From assembly GCF_945952405.1 (NCBI RefSeq), contig NZ_CAMFIA010000002.1, positions 248,001 to 312,000 of the forward strand: DNA of 64,000 nucleotides, given 5' to 3'. A model generated the notes under the pieces. That model did no database searches. It worked only from the letters and a program-made list of their open reading frames with translations, and had not been told where the DNA came from. The position numbers and the translations under genes are program-made. Source of the stretch: an uncultured Stenotrophomonas sp. (GTDB taxonomy: Bacteria; Pseudomonadota; Gammaproteobacteria; Xanthomonadales; Xanthomonadaceae). Shown here in pieces: positions 1 to 9,416 of the stretch (within the stretch, counting starts at the first letter, position 1; each line of letters opens with the position of its first letter).

Positions 1-383
1 CTGCCGGTACCGGACAGGGCCAGCGAGATGTCGCCCTTGGTCATTACCTGTGCGTTGCCGGATTTCACTGCACCGGCGTGCGCTCCTACCGATGCGTAGG
101 TGCCCAGTAGCTCATCGACGCTGATCGCGCCGGTGAAACTGCCCCGCCCGTTGGTGATCTTCGACTTGCCCACGGTCAGGCCACCGCCCTTCATCCGGAT
201 GCGCACCGGCAGGCTCGCGCCGTTGCTGCAGGTCACCGTGCCGGTGCCGGAGGCGGTCTTGTAGATCAGCGACCAACCGGACAGGTTGTAGCGCAGTTCG
301 CAATCGAGGTTGCCGGCAGCCTGCGCGACCGGGGCGAGCGCTGCGGCGGACAACGCCAGCAGCAGGGCAAAGGGCTTGTTCAT
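1..383 (-). CDS. Secreted hypothetical protein, 3' end cut by window edge
   Basis: The gene starts at the ATG at 383-381 and runs off the left edge, leaving 127 residues. The N-terminus is a clear Sec signal peptide: MNKPF, a Leu/Ala-rich core, then cleavage probably after AQA. The mature part begins GNLDCELRY and contains two cysteines, separated by a short Gly/Thr stretch, which could form a disulfide in the periplasm. The rest is Gly/Ser/Thr-rich with beta-strand-like alternation. I recognise no family with certainty. A periplasmic or outer-surface location is inferred from the signal peptide only. Confidence 0.7.
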   Translation of the reverse strand, partial: MNKPFALLLALSAAALAPVAQAAGNLDCELRYNLSGWSLIYKTASGTGTVTCSNGASLPVRIRMKGGGLTVGKSKITNGRGSFTGAISVDELLGTYASVGAHAGAVKSGNAQVMTKGDISLALSGTG

Positions 384-489
384 GACAGGCGTTGTTCCAG
401 TTCGGTCGGGCTGGCAGCGAATCCAGCAGCGTCGGCGTGCACGCTGGAGCAGGTGCACGCACGGGTACGGACGGTGTTCAGGCCGCGAC

Positions 490-1296
490 TCAGGCCGGAT
501 CATCCAGGTGGAAGGCATCGGCATCGAGCATCGCCGGGAAACGTGCACGGTGTGCAGCCAGCGCATCAGCCGAGAGGGTGGTGGTGACCACCTGCTCGCG
601 CTCGCGGATCTCCACCTGCGGCTGGCCGAGGAAATCCAGCACTGCGCTGTCGCCGGCATAGTGCAGCTGGTTGCCGTCGACGCCGACGCGGTTGACCGCG
701 GCCACGAAGCACAGGTTCTCGATCGCACGCGCACGCAGCAGGGTCTTCCACGCATAGGCACGCGCCGACGGCCAGTTGGCGACGAAGATCTGCAGGTCGA
801 AATCCAGTTGCTGCGAACGCTCGACGTTGTAGCGGTTGCGGCAGAACACCGGGAACCGCAGGTCGTAGCAGACCTGCGGATTGATCCGCCAGCCCTTCCA
901 CTCCACGCACAGGCGGTCGCGGCCGGCCGCATAGCGCTCGTGCTCACCGCCATAGCGGAACAGGTGCCGCTTGTCGTAATGCTGCAGCTCACCCTCGGGC
1001 GTGGCGAACAGCAGCCGGTTGTACACACCTTCGCCATCGCGCAGCTGCACGCTGCCGATCACCGCGGCGTTCAATGCCTTGGCCTGCGCGCGCACCCAGG
1101 CCACGGTCGGCCCGTCCATGCCTTCGGCCTGGGCGATGGCGTCATTGGAGAAGCCACTGGTGAAGGTCTCGGGCAGGATCACCAGATCGGTGCTGCCGGC
1201 CAGCGGCGCCAGCAGCGCGCCGTAGTAGGCGCGGTTGCCGGCCGGGTCATGCCAGCGGGTGTCGCCCTGGATCAGCGAAATGCGCAGGTCCTGCAT
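490..1296 (-). CDS. yafV: Omega-amidase, carbon-nitrogen hydrolase (YafV/Nit2-like)
   Basis: A 268-residue nitrilase-superfamily protein. The Glu-Lys-Cys triad is visible as PETFTSGF, YDKRHLF and the nucleophile in PQVCYDLRFP. Members of this branch hydrolyse alpha-ketoglutaramate and alpha-ketosuccinamate, the products of glutamine- or asparagine-dependent transaminases. The ATG at 1296-1294 is chosen because family homology starts there; the longer open frame upstream belongs to the neighbouring aminotransferase's coding region. The gene lies 14 bp downstream of the aminotransferase stop, so the two are almost surely cotranscribed and form a transaminase/omega-amidase pair. Cytosolic. Subfamily assignment is good; the exact substrate is inferred. 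Confidence 0.85.
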   Translation of the reverse strand: MQDLRISLIQGDTRWHDPAGNRAYYGALLAPLAGSTDLVILPETFTSGFSNDAIAQAEGMDGPTVAWVRAQAKALNAAVIGSVQLRDGEGVYNRLLFATPEGELQHYDKRHLFRYGGEHERYAAGRDRLCVEWKGWRINPQVCYDLRFPVFCRNRYNVERSQQLDFDLQIFVANWPSARAYAWKTLLRARAIENLCFVAAVNRVGVDGNQLHYAGDSAVLDFLGQPQVEIREREQVVTTTLSADALAAHRARFPAMLDADAFHLDDPA

Positions 1297-1310
1297 GTTC
1301 AGCCCTCCAC

Positions 1311-2459
1311 TCAGAGCAGGCGCAGGCGTTCGATCGCCGCGTCCATCGTCGCTTCGTTCTTGGCGAAGCACAGGCGCACCAGGCGCTGGCCAGCCGGCGG
1401 ATTCTCGTAGAACGGCGACAGCGGAATGGCGGTGACGCCCTTCTCGATGGTCAGCCACTTCACGAATTCATGGTCCGGCAGGTCGCTGATGGCCGAGTAA
1501 TCGACCAGCTGGAAATAGCCGCCCGGAACCGGCAGCGCCTTCAGGCGGGTACTGGCGAGCTGCTCGCGGAAGCGGTCGCGCTTGGCCTGGTAGAACGCGC
1601 CCAGCTCCAGGTGGTGTTCCGGTTCGTCGCGGATCATCGCGGCGAAGCCATATTGCGCCGGGCCGAAGCTGGTGAAGGTGTTGTACTGGTGCACCTTGCG
1701 GAACTCGGCGGTCAGCACCGGCGGCGCGATCGCGTAGCCGATCTTCCAGCCGGTGCAGTGGTAGGTCTTGCCGAAGCTGGAGATGACGAACGCACGCTCG
1801 CGCAGTTCCGGATAACGCAGCGCCGATTCGTGGCGGCGACCGTCATAGATGATGTGCTCGTAGACTTCGTCGGAGATCAGGTAGATCTGCGTGCCGCGCA
1901 GCAGCTCGGCCAGCGCCTGCATGTCCTGCGCCGACAGCATCGCGCCGGACGGATTGTGCGGGGTGTTGACGATCAGCATGCGGGTGCGCGGGGTGATCGC
2001 CGCACGCACGCGGTCCCAGTCGACGGCAAACGTCTGCGGATCCAGCGCGACATGCACGGCCTTGGCGCCGGCCAGGTCGATCGCCGGCTCGTAGCAGTCA
2101 TAGGCCGGGTCGAGCACGATCACTTCCTCGCCGGCGCGCACCACGGCATGGATCGCGTTGAAGATCGCTTCGGTGCCGCCGCTGGTGACGGTGATTTCGC
2201 TGTCGGCGTCGACCTGCGCGCCGTAGCAGTCCAGCGCCTTCTGCGCGATGGCCTGGCGCAACGGCGCCACACCGGTCATAGGCGGGTACTGGTTGAGGCC
2301 GGCGGCCATCGCCCTGGCGGTCTCGTCGATCAGGCGCTGCGGCGCCGAAAAGTCCGGGAACCCCTGGCCCAGGTTGACCGCGCCGTGTTCGGCGGCGAGC
2401 TGGGACATCACGGTGAAGATCGTGGTACCGACCTTGGGCAGCTTGGTGGTGGGTTGCAT
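1311..2459 (-). CDS. PLP-dependent class I aminotransferase (methionine/glutamine type, YbdL-like)
   Basis: A 382-residue fold-type I aminotransferase. The N-terminus has the LGQGFPDF motif typical of kynurenine/glutamine/methionine aminotransferases. The PLP lysine is in [13 protein letters not shown], with NTPHNPSG and SDEVYEH around the cofactor. The start is the ATG at 2459-2457 ([11 protein letters not shown]), as in YbdL-like proteins. Its neighbour 14 bp downstream is an omega-amidase, the classical partner of glutamine transaminase K-like enzymes, where removal of alpha-ketoglutaramate pulls transamination forward. Likely roles are methionine salvage (ketomethiobutyrate to methionine) or aromatic keto-acid transamination. 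Substrate choice cannot be read from the sequence alone. Confidence 0.85.
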   Translation of the reverse strand: MQPTTKLPKVGTTIFTVMSQLAAEHGAVNLGQGFPDFSAPQRLIDETARAMAAGLNQYPPMTGVAPLRQAIAQKALDCYGAQVDADSEITVTSGGTEAIFNAIHAVVRAGEEVIVLDPAYDCYEPAIDLAGAKAVHVALDPQTFAVDWDRVRAAITPRTRMLIVNTPHNPSGAMLSAQDMQALAELLRGTQIYLISDEVYEHIIYDGRRHESALRYPELRERAFVISSFGKTYHCTGWKIGYAIAPPVLTAEFRKVHQYNTFTSFGPAQYGFAAMIRDEPEHHLELGAFYQAKRDRFREQLASTRLKALPVPGGYFQLVDYSAISDLPDHEFVKWLTIEKGVTAIPLSPFYENPPAGQRLVRLCFAKNEATMDAAIERLRLL

Positions 2460-2512
2460 CGGCCTGGGCAATGGGGGGAACGGACCTGCGAGTTTACGCA
2501 ATCCGCGCATCG

Positions 2513-2590
2513 GGAGTGCCGGCCGCTGGCCGGCACTCCGGCACAACCTGCGACGCTGGGTCGCGCCTGCCGGGCAGCGACCGGCACTAC
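2513..2590. repeat. Two SMAG-type palindromes
   Basis: The first (2513-2539) has perfect 12-bp arms, GGAGTGCCGGCC and its complement, around a GCT loop, but lacks the GTAG head. The second (2568-2590) ends in CTAC, i.e. it reads GTAG on the minus strand, and has imperfect arms. Both lie between the divergent aminotransferase and ccmA and match the small palindromic repeat family of S. maltophilia. Confidence 0.75.
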
Positions 2591-2606
2591 CCTGTGAATT
2601 CGCCGC

Positions 2607-2612
2607 TACAAT
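2607..2612 (+). promoter_or_regulatory. Possible -10 element of the ccm operon
   Basis: TACAAT lies 35 bp before the ccmA start, in the only non-repeat stretch upstream of the operon. No convincing -35 hexamer is visible at 16-18 bp, so this is a weak call. Confidence 0.3.
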
Positions 2613-2646
2613 TGCCACCGCACTCCGGCATGAAGACCCCTGCCCC

Positions 2647-3276
2647 TTGAACACCCCTGCATTGCTGGCCGCCAGCGGCCTGAGCTTCTCCCGCAATGAC
2701 GAGCCGGTGTTCGGCCCGCTGGACTTCCATGTGGACGCCGGCGAAGCCCTGCTGGTGCAGGGCGGCAATGGCGCCGGCAAGACCACGCTGCTGCGCGTGC
2801 TGGCCGGCCTGGCCCGGCCCGGCGCCGGCCAGGTGCGGATCGACGGAAAGCCGGCCAGCAATGCCGAACGCGCGCGCTACGTCGCCTACCTGAGCCATCT
2901 GCCGGCGCTGAAGCCGGACCTGGACACGCTGGAGAACCTGCACTTCCTGTGCGGCCTGCACGGTCGGCGGGCGCGGCAGATGCCGGGCAACGCACTGGCC
3001 ATCGTCGGCCTCGCCGGCTACGAGGACACCCTGGTCCGGCATCTGTCGGCCGGGCAGAAGCGGCGGCTGGCACTGGCCCGCATCTGGCTATCGCCGGCGC
3101 CCCTGTGGCTGCTCGACGAACCCTATGCCAACCTCGACCTGGAGGGCATCACCCTGGTCAACCGGATGATCTCGGCGCACCTGCGCGCAGGTGGCGCGGC
3201 ACTGGTCACCACCCATGGCGCCTATGCCGCACCGCCGGTGCGCACCCGCCAGCTCGACCTCGGCGGTGCTGCATGA
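2647..3276 (+). CDS. ccmA: Haem exporter ATP-binding protein CcmA
   Basis: ATPase of the CcmABCD complex, which uses ATP to release holo-CcmE from CcmC/D during cytochrome c maturation. The Walker A motif is [11 protein letters not shown], the ABC signature [13 protein letters not shown] and the Walker B motif [12 protein letters not shown]. The TTG at 2647 is the only start in frame that gives the usual CcmA length (209 residues) and N-terminus. An ATG at 2630 is out of frame and opens a six-codon ORF (MKTPAP) whose TGA overlaps this TTG; see findings. The stop overlaps the ccmB start (ATGA). First gene of the ccm operon. Cytoplasmic face of the inner membrane. Confidence 0.9.
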   Translation: MNTPALLAASGLSFSRNDEPVFGPLDFHVDAGEALLVQGGNGAGKTTLLRVLAGLARPGAGQVRIDGKPASNAERARYVAYLSHLPALKPDLDTLENLHFLCGLHGRRARQMPGNALAIVGLAGYEDTLVRHLSAGQKRRLALARIWLSPAPLWLLDEPYANLDLEGITLVNRMISAHLRAGGAALVTTHGAYAAPPVRTRQLDLGGAA

Positions 3277-3968
3277 TCGCGCCGGGCACCGAACCGGGCC
3301 TGTGGCAGACCGCCGCCGCCCTGCTCAAGCGTGACCTGCGCCTGCTCTGGCGTCGTCGCGGCGATGCCCTGCAGCCGCTGCTGTTCGCCGTGCTGGTGGT
3401 GGTGCTGTTCGCGCTGGCCCAGGGCCGCGAGCCGCAGCTGCTGGCGGCCACCGCCGGCGCCGTGCTGTGGCTGGCCGTGCTGCTGGCCGGCCAGTTGTCA
3501 CTGGATTCGCTGTTCCGCTCCGATGCCGAGGACGGCTCGCTGGAGCAATGGCTGCTGGCGCCGGTTCCGCTGGCCTGGCTGGTGCTGGTGCGCGTGCTGC
3601 TGCACTGGGCCACCACCGCGTTGCCGTTGATCGTGGTCAGTCCGCTGCTGGCCGAAATGCTGCATCTGCCGCATGACCAGCTGCCGATGTTGCTGGCATC
3701 GTTGCTGCTGGGCACGCCGCTGCTGAGCCTGATCGGTGGCGTGGTCGCCGCGCTGACCGTAGGCATCCGGCGCTCTGGTATTCTCGTGGCGTTGCTGTCG
3801 TTGCCGCTGTATGTACCGGTGCTGGTGTTCGGTGCAGGCAGCCTGGCGGCAGCCGGGCGCGGGCAGGATCCGGTCGGTGCGCTGCTGATGCTGGGCGCCG
3901 GCCTGCTGGTCGCGCTGGTACTGGCGCCGCTGGCCACCGCTGCTGCAATACGTATTTCTCTGAGTTGA
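3273..3968 (+). CDS. ccmB: Haem exporter membrane protein CcmB
   Basis: A 231-residue integral membrane protein with about six hydrophobic segments, the usual length for CcmB. The family hallmark [16 protein letters not shown] is present in the first cytoplasmic loop. It forms the ABC-type complex with CcmA, CcmC and CcmD that frees haem-loaded CcmE. The ATG overlaps the ccmA stop by four bases, indicating translational coupling. Confidence 0.95.
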   Translation: MIAPGTEPGLWQTAAALLKRDLRLLWRRRGDALQPLLFAVLVVVLFALAQGREPQLLAATAGAVLWLAVLLAGQLSLDSLFRSDAEDGSLEQWLLAPVPLAWLVLVRVLLHWATTALPLIVVSPLLAEMLHLPHDQLPMLLASLLLGTPLLSLIGGVVAALTVGIRRSGILVALLSLPLYVPVLVFGAGSLAAAGRGQDPVGALLMLGAGLLVALVLAPLATAAAIRISLS

Positions 3969-4011
3969 CCGAGCTGAGAGCCAATCCACCCCTGCTGGAT
4001 AGCCGCCACGC

Positions 4012-4782
4012 ATGAATCCGATTGTCCGCTGGTTCCACCAACTCGGTTCGCCTCCCACGTTCGACCGATTCGCTGCCCGCTGGTCGCGGGTGTTCTACCT
4101 GGCTGCGGTGCCGGTGCTGCTGGTCGGCATCTGGCAGGCGCTGCTGGTGGTGCCGCCGGAAGCCAAGCAGCTGGACAGCTTCCGCATCCTCTACATCCAC
4201 GTGCCCAGCGCCTGGATGAGCCTGTTCGTATTCGCACTGATGGCGCTGTACGCCGCCATCGCGCTGATCTGGCGGATCAAGGTCTGCGAGATCCTGGCCA
4301 TGGCGTGTGCACCGATGGGCGCCGGTTTCACCCTGATCACCCTGCTCACCGGCAGCATCTGGGGCAAGGGCACCTGGGGCACCTGGTGGGACTGGGACCC
4401 GCGCATGACCAGTGAACTGGTGCTGCTGTTCCTGTACCTGGGCGTCATCGGCCTGTACCACGCCATCGAAGACCGCCGCAGCGCCGCGCGCGCGGCCGGC
4501 CTGCTCGCCATCGTCGGTGTCAGCCTGCTGCCGGTGATCCGCTATTCGGTGGACTGGTGGGGCGGCCTGCACCAGCGCCAGTCGATCAATGTGTTCGGTG
4601 AATCGGCGATCAGCAGCGCGATGATCGCGCCGCTGTGGTGGATGGTGATCGGCACCAAGTTCTGGTTCGCCGGTTCGGTGCTGGCCAAGGCCCGCGCCGA
4701 CAACCTCGACCGCGAAGCCGGCAAGGCCTGGGTCGGTAGCCGTGTCGATGCTCCACGCCCCGCCGCGGAGGCCCAGCCATGA
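4012..4782 (+). CDS. ccmC: Haem-handling protein CcmC
   Basis: A 256-residue polytopic membrane protein that presents haem to CcmE on the periplasmic side. The tryptophan-rich WWD signature is at about residues 116-130 ([14 protein letters not shown]), with flanking conserved histidines in YIHVPSAW and GGLHQRQS that would coordinate haem iron. The C-terminus extends into a charged Ala/Pro tail. The final four bases overlap ccmD. Confidence 0.95.
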   Translation: MNPIVRWFHQLGSPPTFDRFAARWSRVFYLAAVPVLLVGIWQALLVVPPEAKQLDSFRILYIHVPSAWMSLFVFALMALYAAIALIWRIKVCEILAMACAPMGAGFTLITLLTGSIWGKGTWGTWWDWDPRMTSELVLLFLYLGVIGLYHAIEDRRSAARAAGLLAIVGVSLLPVIRYSVDWWGGLHQRQSINVFGESAISSAMIAPLWWMVIGTKFWFAGSVLAKARADNLDREAGKAWVGSRVDAPRPAAEAQP

Positions 4783-4967
4783 CCCACCTGCCCTATGTGA
4801 TCGGCGCCTACGCCGTATTCGTGCTGGTGCTCGGCGCCGATGCCATCGGTTCCTGGCTGCGCCTGCGGGTGGCACGCCGCCAGGCATTGGCGCGGCAACA
4901 GCGGCAGCACACCCGCGCGGCCAGGCAGGATGCGGCGGCGCCGTTGCCGACGGAGCTGGAACGATGA
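4779..4967 (+). CDS. ccmD: Haem exporter subunit CcmD
   Basis: A 62-residue protein with one N-terminal transmembrane helix (about residues 7-27) followed by a basic, Arg/Gln-rich cytoplasmic tail. This is the typical CcmD architecture and it lies at the conserved place between ccmC and ccmE, overlapping both by four bases. CcmD stabilises the CcmC-haem-CcmE complex and is needed for holo-CcmE release. Confidence 0.85.
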   Translation: MTHLPYVIGAYAVFVLVLGADAIGSWLRLRVARRQALARQQRQHTRAARQDAAAPLPTELER

Positions 4968-5425
4968 CCCCGGTACAGCGTCGCCGCCTGGCCTGGGTGC
5001 TGCTGGCCCTGCTCGCCTCCGGCCTGGCCACCGCACTGGTGGCGATGGCACTGGAGCGCAACATCGCCTATCTGTACACCCCGTCGGAAGTGCTGCGCGG
5101 CGATGTCGATGCGCAGTCGCGCTTCCGCCTTGGCGGCATGGTGGTGAAGGGCTCCTTCCAGCGCCCGGTCGGCTCGCTGGAAGCACGCTTCGAAGTGACC
5201 GACGGCGATGCGCAGCTGGCGGTGACCACCTCGCGGATCCTGCCGGACATGTTCGCCGAAGGCACCGCGGTGGTCGCCAGCGGCCGCCTGCAGGAAGGGA
5301 TCTTCGTGGCCGACGAGGTGCTGGCCAAGCACGATGAGAAATACGTGCCGAAGGAAGTGGCCGACAAGATGGGCGACGCCCACCGCAAGCATGACGTGCC
5401 GGTAACGGCGCCCGAGGTGCGCTGA
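4964..5425 (+). CDS. ccmE: Haem chaperone CcmE
   Basis: A 153-residue periplasmic haem chaperone with an uncleaved N-terminal membrane anchor (about residues 8-28) and an OB-fold domain. The covalent haem-binding histidine is His123 in AKHDEKYVP, the family's H-x-x-x-Y motif. The ATG at 4964 overlaps the ccmD stop. It accepts haem from CcmC and delivers it to CcmF/CcmH. Confidence 0.95.
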   Translation: MTPVQRRRLAWVLLALLASGLATALVAMALERNIAYLYTPSEVLRGDVDAQSRFRLGGMVVKGSFQRPVGSLEARFEVTDGDAQLAVTTSRILPDMFAEGTAVVASGRLQEGIFVADEVLAKHDEKYVPKEVADKMGDAHRKHDVPVTAPEVR

Positions 5426-7345
5426 GTGCTGCCCGAGCTGGGTCAGATCCTGCTGTTGTGTGCGTTGCTGGCCGCGGTACTGCAGGCCGGCCTGCCGCTG
5501 CTCGGCGCGCATCGCAACAACAGCGCATGGATGGCGGTGGCACGACCCGCCGCATTCGCACAGCTGCTGCTGATCGCCGGCGCGTTCGCGGTACTCACCG
5601 CCGCATTCGTACAGCAGGACTTCTCGGTGCGCTACGTGGCCGAGAATTCCAACTCGCTGCTGCCACTGATCTACCGCTATTCGGCGGTGTGGGGCGCGCA
5701 CGAAGGCTCGCTGCTGATGTGGGCACTGGTGCTGGCGCTGTGGACCGGCGCGGTGGCGCTGTTCTCACGGCACCTGCCGGCCCCGGTGCGGGCGCGCGTG
5801 CTGGCGGTGATGGGCGTGGTCAGCGTCGGTTTCCTCGCCTTCCTGATCTTCACCTCCAACCCGTTCCTGCGCTTGAACCCGGCGCCGCTGGAAGGCCGTG
5901 ACCTCAATCCGCTGCTGCAGGACCCGGGGCTGATCATCCATCCGCCGATGCTGTACCTGGGCTATGTCGGCTTCGCGGTGCCGTTCGCGTTCGCGGTGGC
6001 TGCACTGCTGGAAGGCCGCGTCGATGCGCGCTGGCTGCGCTGGACCCGCCCCTGGACCAACGTCGCCTGGGGCTTCCTGACCCTCGGTATCGCACTGGGC
6101 AGCTGGTGGGCCTACTACGAACTGGGCTGGGGCGGCTGGTGGTTCTGGGATCCGGTCGAGAATGCCAGCTTCATGCCGTGGCTGGTCGGCGCGGCCCTGA
6201 TCCATTCGCAGGCCGTCACTGAAAAACGCGGCACCTTCGGCAGCTGGACCCTGCTGCTGGCGATCGCCGCCTTCGCGCTCTCACTGCTGGGCACGTTCCT
6301 GGTGCGCTCCGGCGTGCTGACCAGCGTGCATTCGTTCGCCGCCGATCCCTCGCGTGGCCTGTTCATCCTGGTGTTCCTGTCGCTGCTGGTCGGTGGCAGC
6401 CTGCTGCTGTATGCGCTGCGCGCCAGCCGGCTGAGCGTGGACGCCGACGATCCGCGCCGTGGCTTCACCGCCACCTCGCGCGAGACCCTGCTGCTGGCCA
6501 ACAACCTGTTGCTGGCCACGGCCTGCGCCATGGTGCTGCTCGGCACGCTGTACCCATTGCTCGCCGATGCGCTGTCGCTGGGCAAGATCTCGGTTGGCCC
6601 GCCCTACTTCGGCAGCCTGTTCCTGTTGTTGATGGCACCGATGGTGCTGCTGCTGCCGTTCGGCCCGCTGGTGAAGTGGCAGCGCGACCAGCCTTCGCGG
6701 GCATTCGCACTGCTGGCACCGTGGCTGGGGCTGGCGCTGCTGCTCGGCGCCCTGGCCTGGTGGCAGGCGCCGCAGAACGGCTGGAAGGCCGGTATCGGCG
6801 TCGCTGCCGCGGCCTGGGTCGGGCTCGGCACCGTCCGCTTCGTCTGGCAGCGCCTGCGCGGCAATGGCCGTTTCACCGCCGAGATGCTCGGCATGATCGT
6901 CGCCCACGCCGGCATCGCGGTGTTCCTGGCCGGCGCACTGCTGGTGGAAGCACTGAACGTGCAACGCGAAGTTGCGCTGGCTCCGGGCCAGCAGGTTGTG
7001 GTCGGCCGCCACGAAGTGCGCTTCGAGGGCGTTGACCATCGCGAAGGCCCGAACTTCATCGCCGACCGCGGCCACCTGCGGGTGTTCCGCGATGGCCGCG
7101 AGCTGGCCCTGCTGCATCCGGAGAAGCGCCAGTACGCCAGTGGCGGCCAGGTGATGACCGAGGCCGGCATCGATGCACGCATCGATGGCGATGTCTACGT
7201 GGCATTGGGCGAGCCACTGGGCAACAATGCATGGGCGGTACGGGTGCACATCAAGCCGTTCGTGCGCTGGATCTGGCTGGGCGCGCTGCTGATGGCCCTG
7301 GGCGGATTCATCACCGCCGCCGACCGCCGTTTCCGTCGTCCGTAG
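5426..7345 (+). CDS. ccmF: Cytochrome c haem lyase subunit CcmF
   Basis: A 639-residue protein with about 15 hydrophobic segments, the usual size for CcmF. The WWD domain is at about residues 234-251 (WGGWWFWDPVENASFMPW) and the histidine-bearing loops HEGSLLMW and IHPPMLYLGY are present. The start is a GTG at 5426, immediately after the ccmE stop. CcmF reduces and ligates haem to apocytochrome c together with CcmH/CcmI. Confidence 0.95.
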   Translation: MLPELGQILLLCALLAAVLQAGLPLLGAHRNNSAWMAVARPAAFAQLLLIAGAFAVLTAAFVQQDFSVRYVAENSNSLLPLIYRYSAVWGAHEGSLLMWALVLALWTGAVALFSRHLPAPVRARVLAVMGVVSVGFLAFLIFTSNPFLRLNPAPLEGRDLNPLLQDPGLIIHPPMLYLGYVGFAVPFAFAVAALLEGRVDARWLRWTRPWTNVAWGFLTLGIALGSWWAYYELGWGGWWFWDPVENASFMPWLVGAALIHSQAVTEKRGTFGSWTLLLAIAAFALSLLGTFLVRSGVLTSVHSFAADPSRGLFILVFLSLLVGGSLLLYALRASRLSVDADDPRRGFTATSRETLLLANNLLLATACAMVLLGTLYPLLADALSLGKISVGPPYFGSLFLLLMAPMVLLLPFGPLVKWQRDQPSRAFALLAPWLGLALLLGALAWWQAPQNGWKAGIGVAAAAWVGLGTVRFVWQRLRGNGRFTAEMLGMIVAHAGIAVFLAGALLVEALNVQREVALAPGQQVVVGRHEVRFEGVDHREGPNFIADRGHLRVFRDGRELALLHPEKRQYASGGQVMTEAGIDARIDGDVYVALGEPLGNNAWAVRVHIKPFVRWIWLGALLMALGGFITAADRRFRRP

Positions 7346-7353
7346 GAGTTCCC

Positions 7354-7971
7354 ATGTCCGAGTCCCCCGCCCCGCGCCCCTCCCGCCCGCTGCCGCCGGT
7401 AGCCATCGTGATCGGCGTGCTGTTCTTCTTCGGCCTGCTCGGGCTGATGATCTACGGGGTGATGAAATCGGGCGACCCGCAGCGCGACGTGCTGCCGTCG
7501 GCCCTGATCGACAAGCCAGCGCCGGCCTTTGCGCTGCCGGTACTGCACGACCCGGAAATGATCGTGCACAGCGACGACCTGCGCGGCGCGCCCTACCTGT
7601 TGAACGTGTGGGGCAGCTGGTGCGCGGCCTGCCGTGAGGAACATCCGGTACTGACCCGTTTCGCCGAGAGCAAGCGGGTACGCGTGATCGGCTACAACTG
7701 GAAGGACGACCCGAACGACGCGCTGCACTGGCTGGAGCAGCTGGGCAACCCGTTCATGGTGGTGCTCAGCGACATCGAGGGCCGCACCGCGATCGACTGG
7801 GGCGTGACCGCCGCGCCGGAAACCTTCCTGGTCGATGGCAGCGGCATCGTGCGCTGGAAGTACAGCGGCGCGATGACCCAGCGCGTGGTCGATGAGAAGC
7901 TGGTTCCGGCGCTGGAGAAGATCGAGAAGGCCCAGGGCCATGCCGGCAGCCCCCTGCACACGGCGCCCTGA
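7354..7971 (+). CDS. ccmG: Periplasmic thiol:disulfide oxidoreductase CcmG/DsbE
   Basis: A 205-residue thioredoxin-fold protein tethered by one N-terminal helix (about residues 15-38). The redox motif is WCAAC at residues 89-93, and the cis-proline loop is AAPETFLVDG. It keeps apocytochrome c CXXCH cysteines reduced. The ATG at 7354 has a good AGGAG ribosome site eight bases upstream. It sits between ccmF and ccmH as in other gamma-proteobacterial operons. Confidence 0.95.
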   Translation: MSESPAPRPSRPLPPVAIVIGVLFFFGLLGLMIYGVMKSGDPQRDVLPSALIDKPAPAFALPVLHDPEMIVHSDDLRGAPYLLNVWGSWCAACREEHPVLTRFAESKRVRVIGYNWKDDPNDALHWLEQLGNPFMVVLSDIEGRTAIDWGVTAAPETFLVDGSGIVRWKYSGAMTQRVVDEKLVPALEKIEKAQGHAGSPLHTAP

Positions 7972-7975
7972 GCCC

Positions 7976-8422
7976 ATGCGCTGGCTGCTGGCGCTGCTGC
8001 TGGTACTGCCGCTGGCCGCACTGGCCCAGCAACCGCTGCACGATCCGCAGCCGTTGCAGTTCCGTGACGGTAGCGAGGAACGCCGCTTCCATGACCTGGC
8101 CGCGCAGCTGCGCTGCGTGCAATGCCAGAACCAGTCGCTGGCCGATTCCAACGCACAGATTGCCCAGGACCTGCGCCGCGAGGTGCTGCAGCTGATGCAG
8201 CAGGGCCACGACGACGCGCAGATCAAGCAGTTCCTGGTGGCCCGCTACGGTGAGTTCGTGCTGTACCAGCCCCCCTTGCAGCCTGGCACCTGGTTGCTGT
8301 GGGGCGGCCCCGTGCTGGTGCTGGGTGCCGGCGCGCTGGTGGTGGCGGGCATCGTCCGCCGCCGTGGACGCACGGTTGCCGATGCAGCGGCCAGCAGGGC
8401 CGACGAAGGAGACGGGTGGTGA
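7976..8422 (+). CDS. ccmH: Cytochrome c biogenesis protein CcmH (CycL-type)
   Basis: A 148-residue protein corresponding to the N-terminal half of E. coli CcmH. It has a signal peptide (MRWLLALLLVLPLAALA), the periplasmic thiol motif RCVQC with cysteines at residues 47 and 50, and a C-terminal membrane anchor. It acts with CcmG to reduce apocytochrome c. The TPR part found fused in E. coli is encoded separately by the next gene, which overlaps it by four bases. Confidence 0.93.
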   Translation: MRWLLALLLVLPLAALAQQPLHDPQPLQFRDGSEERRFHDLAAQLRCVQCQNQSLADSNAQIAQDLRREVLQLMQQGHDDAQIKQFLVARYGEFVLYQPPLQPGTWLLWGGPVLVLGAGALVVAGIVRRRGRTVADAAASRADEGDGW

Positions 8423-9405
8423 ATCATTGGCTGCCGATGCTGGCCGGACTGACCGCGGCGCTGATGGCGGCAGCGGTGCTGTGGCCGCTGCGCCGCCACG
8501 GCCGCCGTGGATTCATCGTGGCGACACTCGCCCTCGGTGTGGCCGGCGCCTGCCTGTACCTGCTGGTCGGCGATCCGCGCGCGGCACAGCGACAGCCGGC
8601 GCCAACCGCGTCCACCCTGCGCGATGGCGTGCAGGCGCTGCAGGAGGCATTGAAGCGCGATCCGCAGCGGGCCGATGGCTGGTCGCTGCTGGGCCGCTCG
8701 CAGGCCGAGCTGGGCAATGCCGCAGCCGCTGCAGAGGCGTTTGCGCGGGCCGCTGCACTGGCGCCGGAAGATCCCGGCGTGCTGGTCGAAGCTGCGCAGG
8801 CGCGTGCGCAGGCTGATCCTGGCAAGCAGTTCGACGACACCGCGATGGGCTGGCTGCAGCAGGCGCGCACGCTGGCCCCGGATGCCGAACGGGCCAGCTG
8901 GCTGCTCGGTATCGCGCTGCGCCAGCGTGGCCGCAATGCCGAAGCGGCAGACGTCTGGAACAGCCTGCTGCCACGCCTGGAACCCGGCGCCGCGCAGGCG
9001 CTGCAGGCGCAGATCAACATCGCCCGCGAAGCCGCCGGCCAGGCGCCCGATACAGCCAACGCGGCGCCGCCGGCGCTGCTGCAGGTCCGCGTGCGGCTGC
9101 CGGCACTGGACAGCGCGCAATGGCCGGCCACGACCCGGGTGTTCGTGCTGGCCCGCGCCGTGGGAGGGCCACCGATGCCGGTGGCTGCACGCAAGCTGCC
9201 GTTGACCGGCTTCCCGGCCACCGTGGCACTGGGCGACGGTGACAGCCCGATGCCGACTGCACCGCTGTCGGCCCATCGCGAAGTGGAAGTGCTGGCCCGC
9301 ATCTCGCGTACCGGCAGCGCCAACCGCAGCGAGGGCGATCTGCAGAGCGTTCCGGTGAAGGTAAGCCTGCCGCATGACGGCGTGCTGGAACTGCGTTTTC
9401 CTTGA
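8419..9405 (+). CDS. ccmI: Cytochrome c biogenesis protein CcmI (TPR)
   Basis: A 328-residue apocytochrome c chaperone. It has two N-terminal transmembrane helices (about residues 4-20 and 28-48) and then a TPR region with repeats such as DGWSLLGRSQAELGNAAAA. A C-terminal beta-rich domain carries VFVLARAVGGPPMPVAARK, also seen in CcmH/CcmI C-termini. The start is a GTG at 8419 that overlaps the ccmH stop. Last gene of the operon; SMAG repeats follow. Confidence 0.9.
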   Translation: MNHWLPMLAGLTAALMAAAVLWPLRRHGRRGFIVATLALGVAGACLYLLVGDPRAAQRQPAPTASTLRDGVQALQEALKRDPQRADGWSLLGRSQAELGNAAAAAEAFARAAALAPEDPGVLVEAAQARAQADPGKQFDDTAMGWLQQARTLAPDAERASWLLGIALRQRGRNAEAADVWNSLLPRLEPGAAQALQAQINIAREAAGQAPDTANAAPPALLQVRVRLPALDSAQWPATTRVFVLARAVGGPPMPVAARKLPLTGFPATVALGDGDSPMPTAPLSAHREVEVLARISRTGSANRSEGDLQSVPVKVSLPHDGVLELRFP

Positions 9406-9416
9406 CGCTGCGCACG

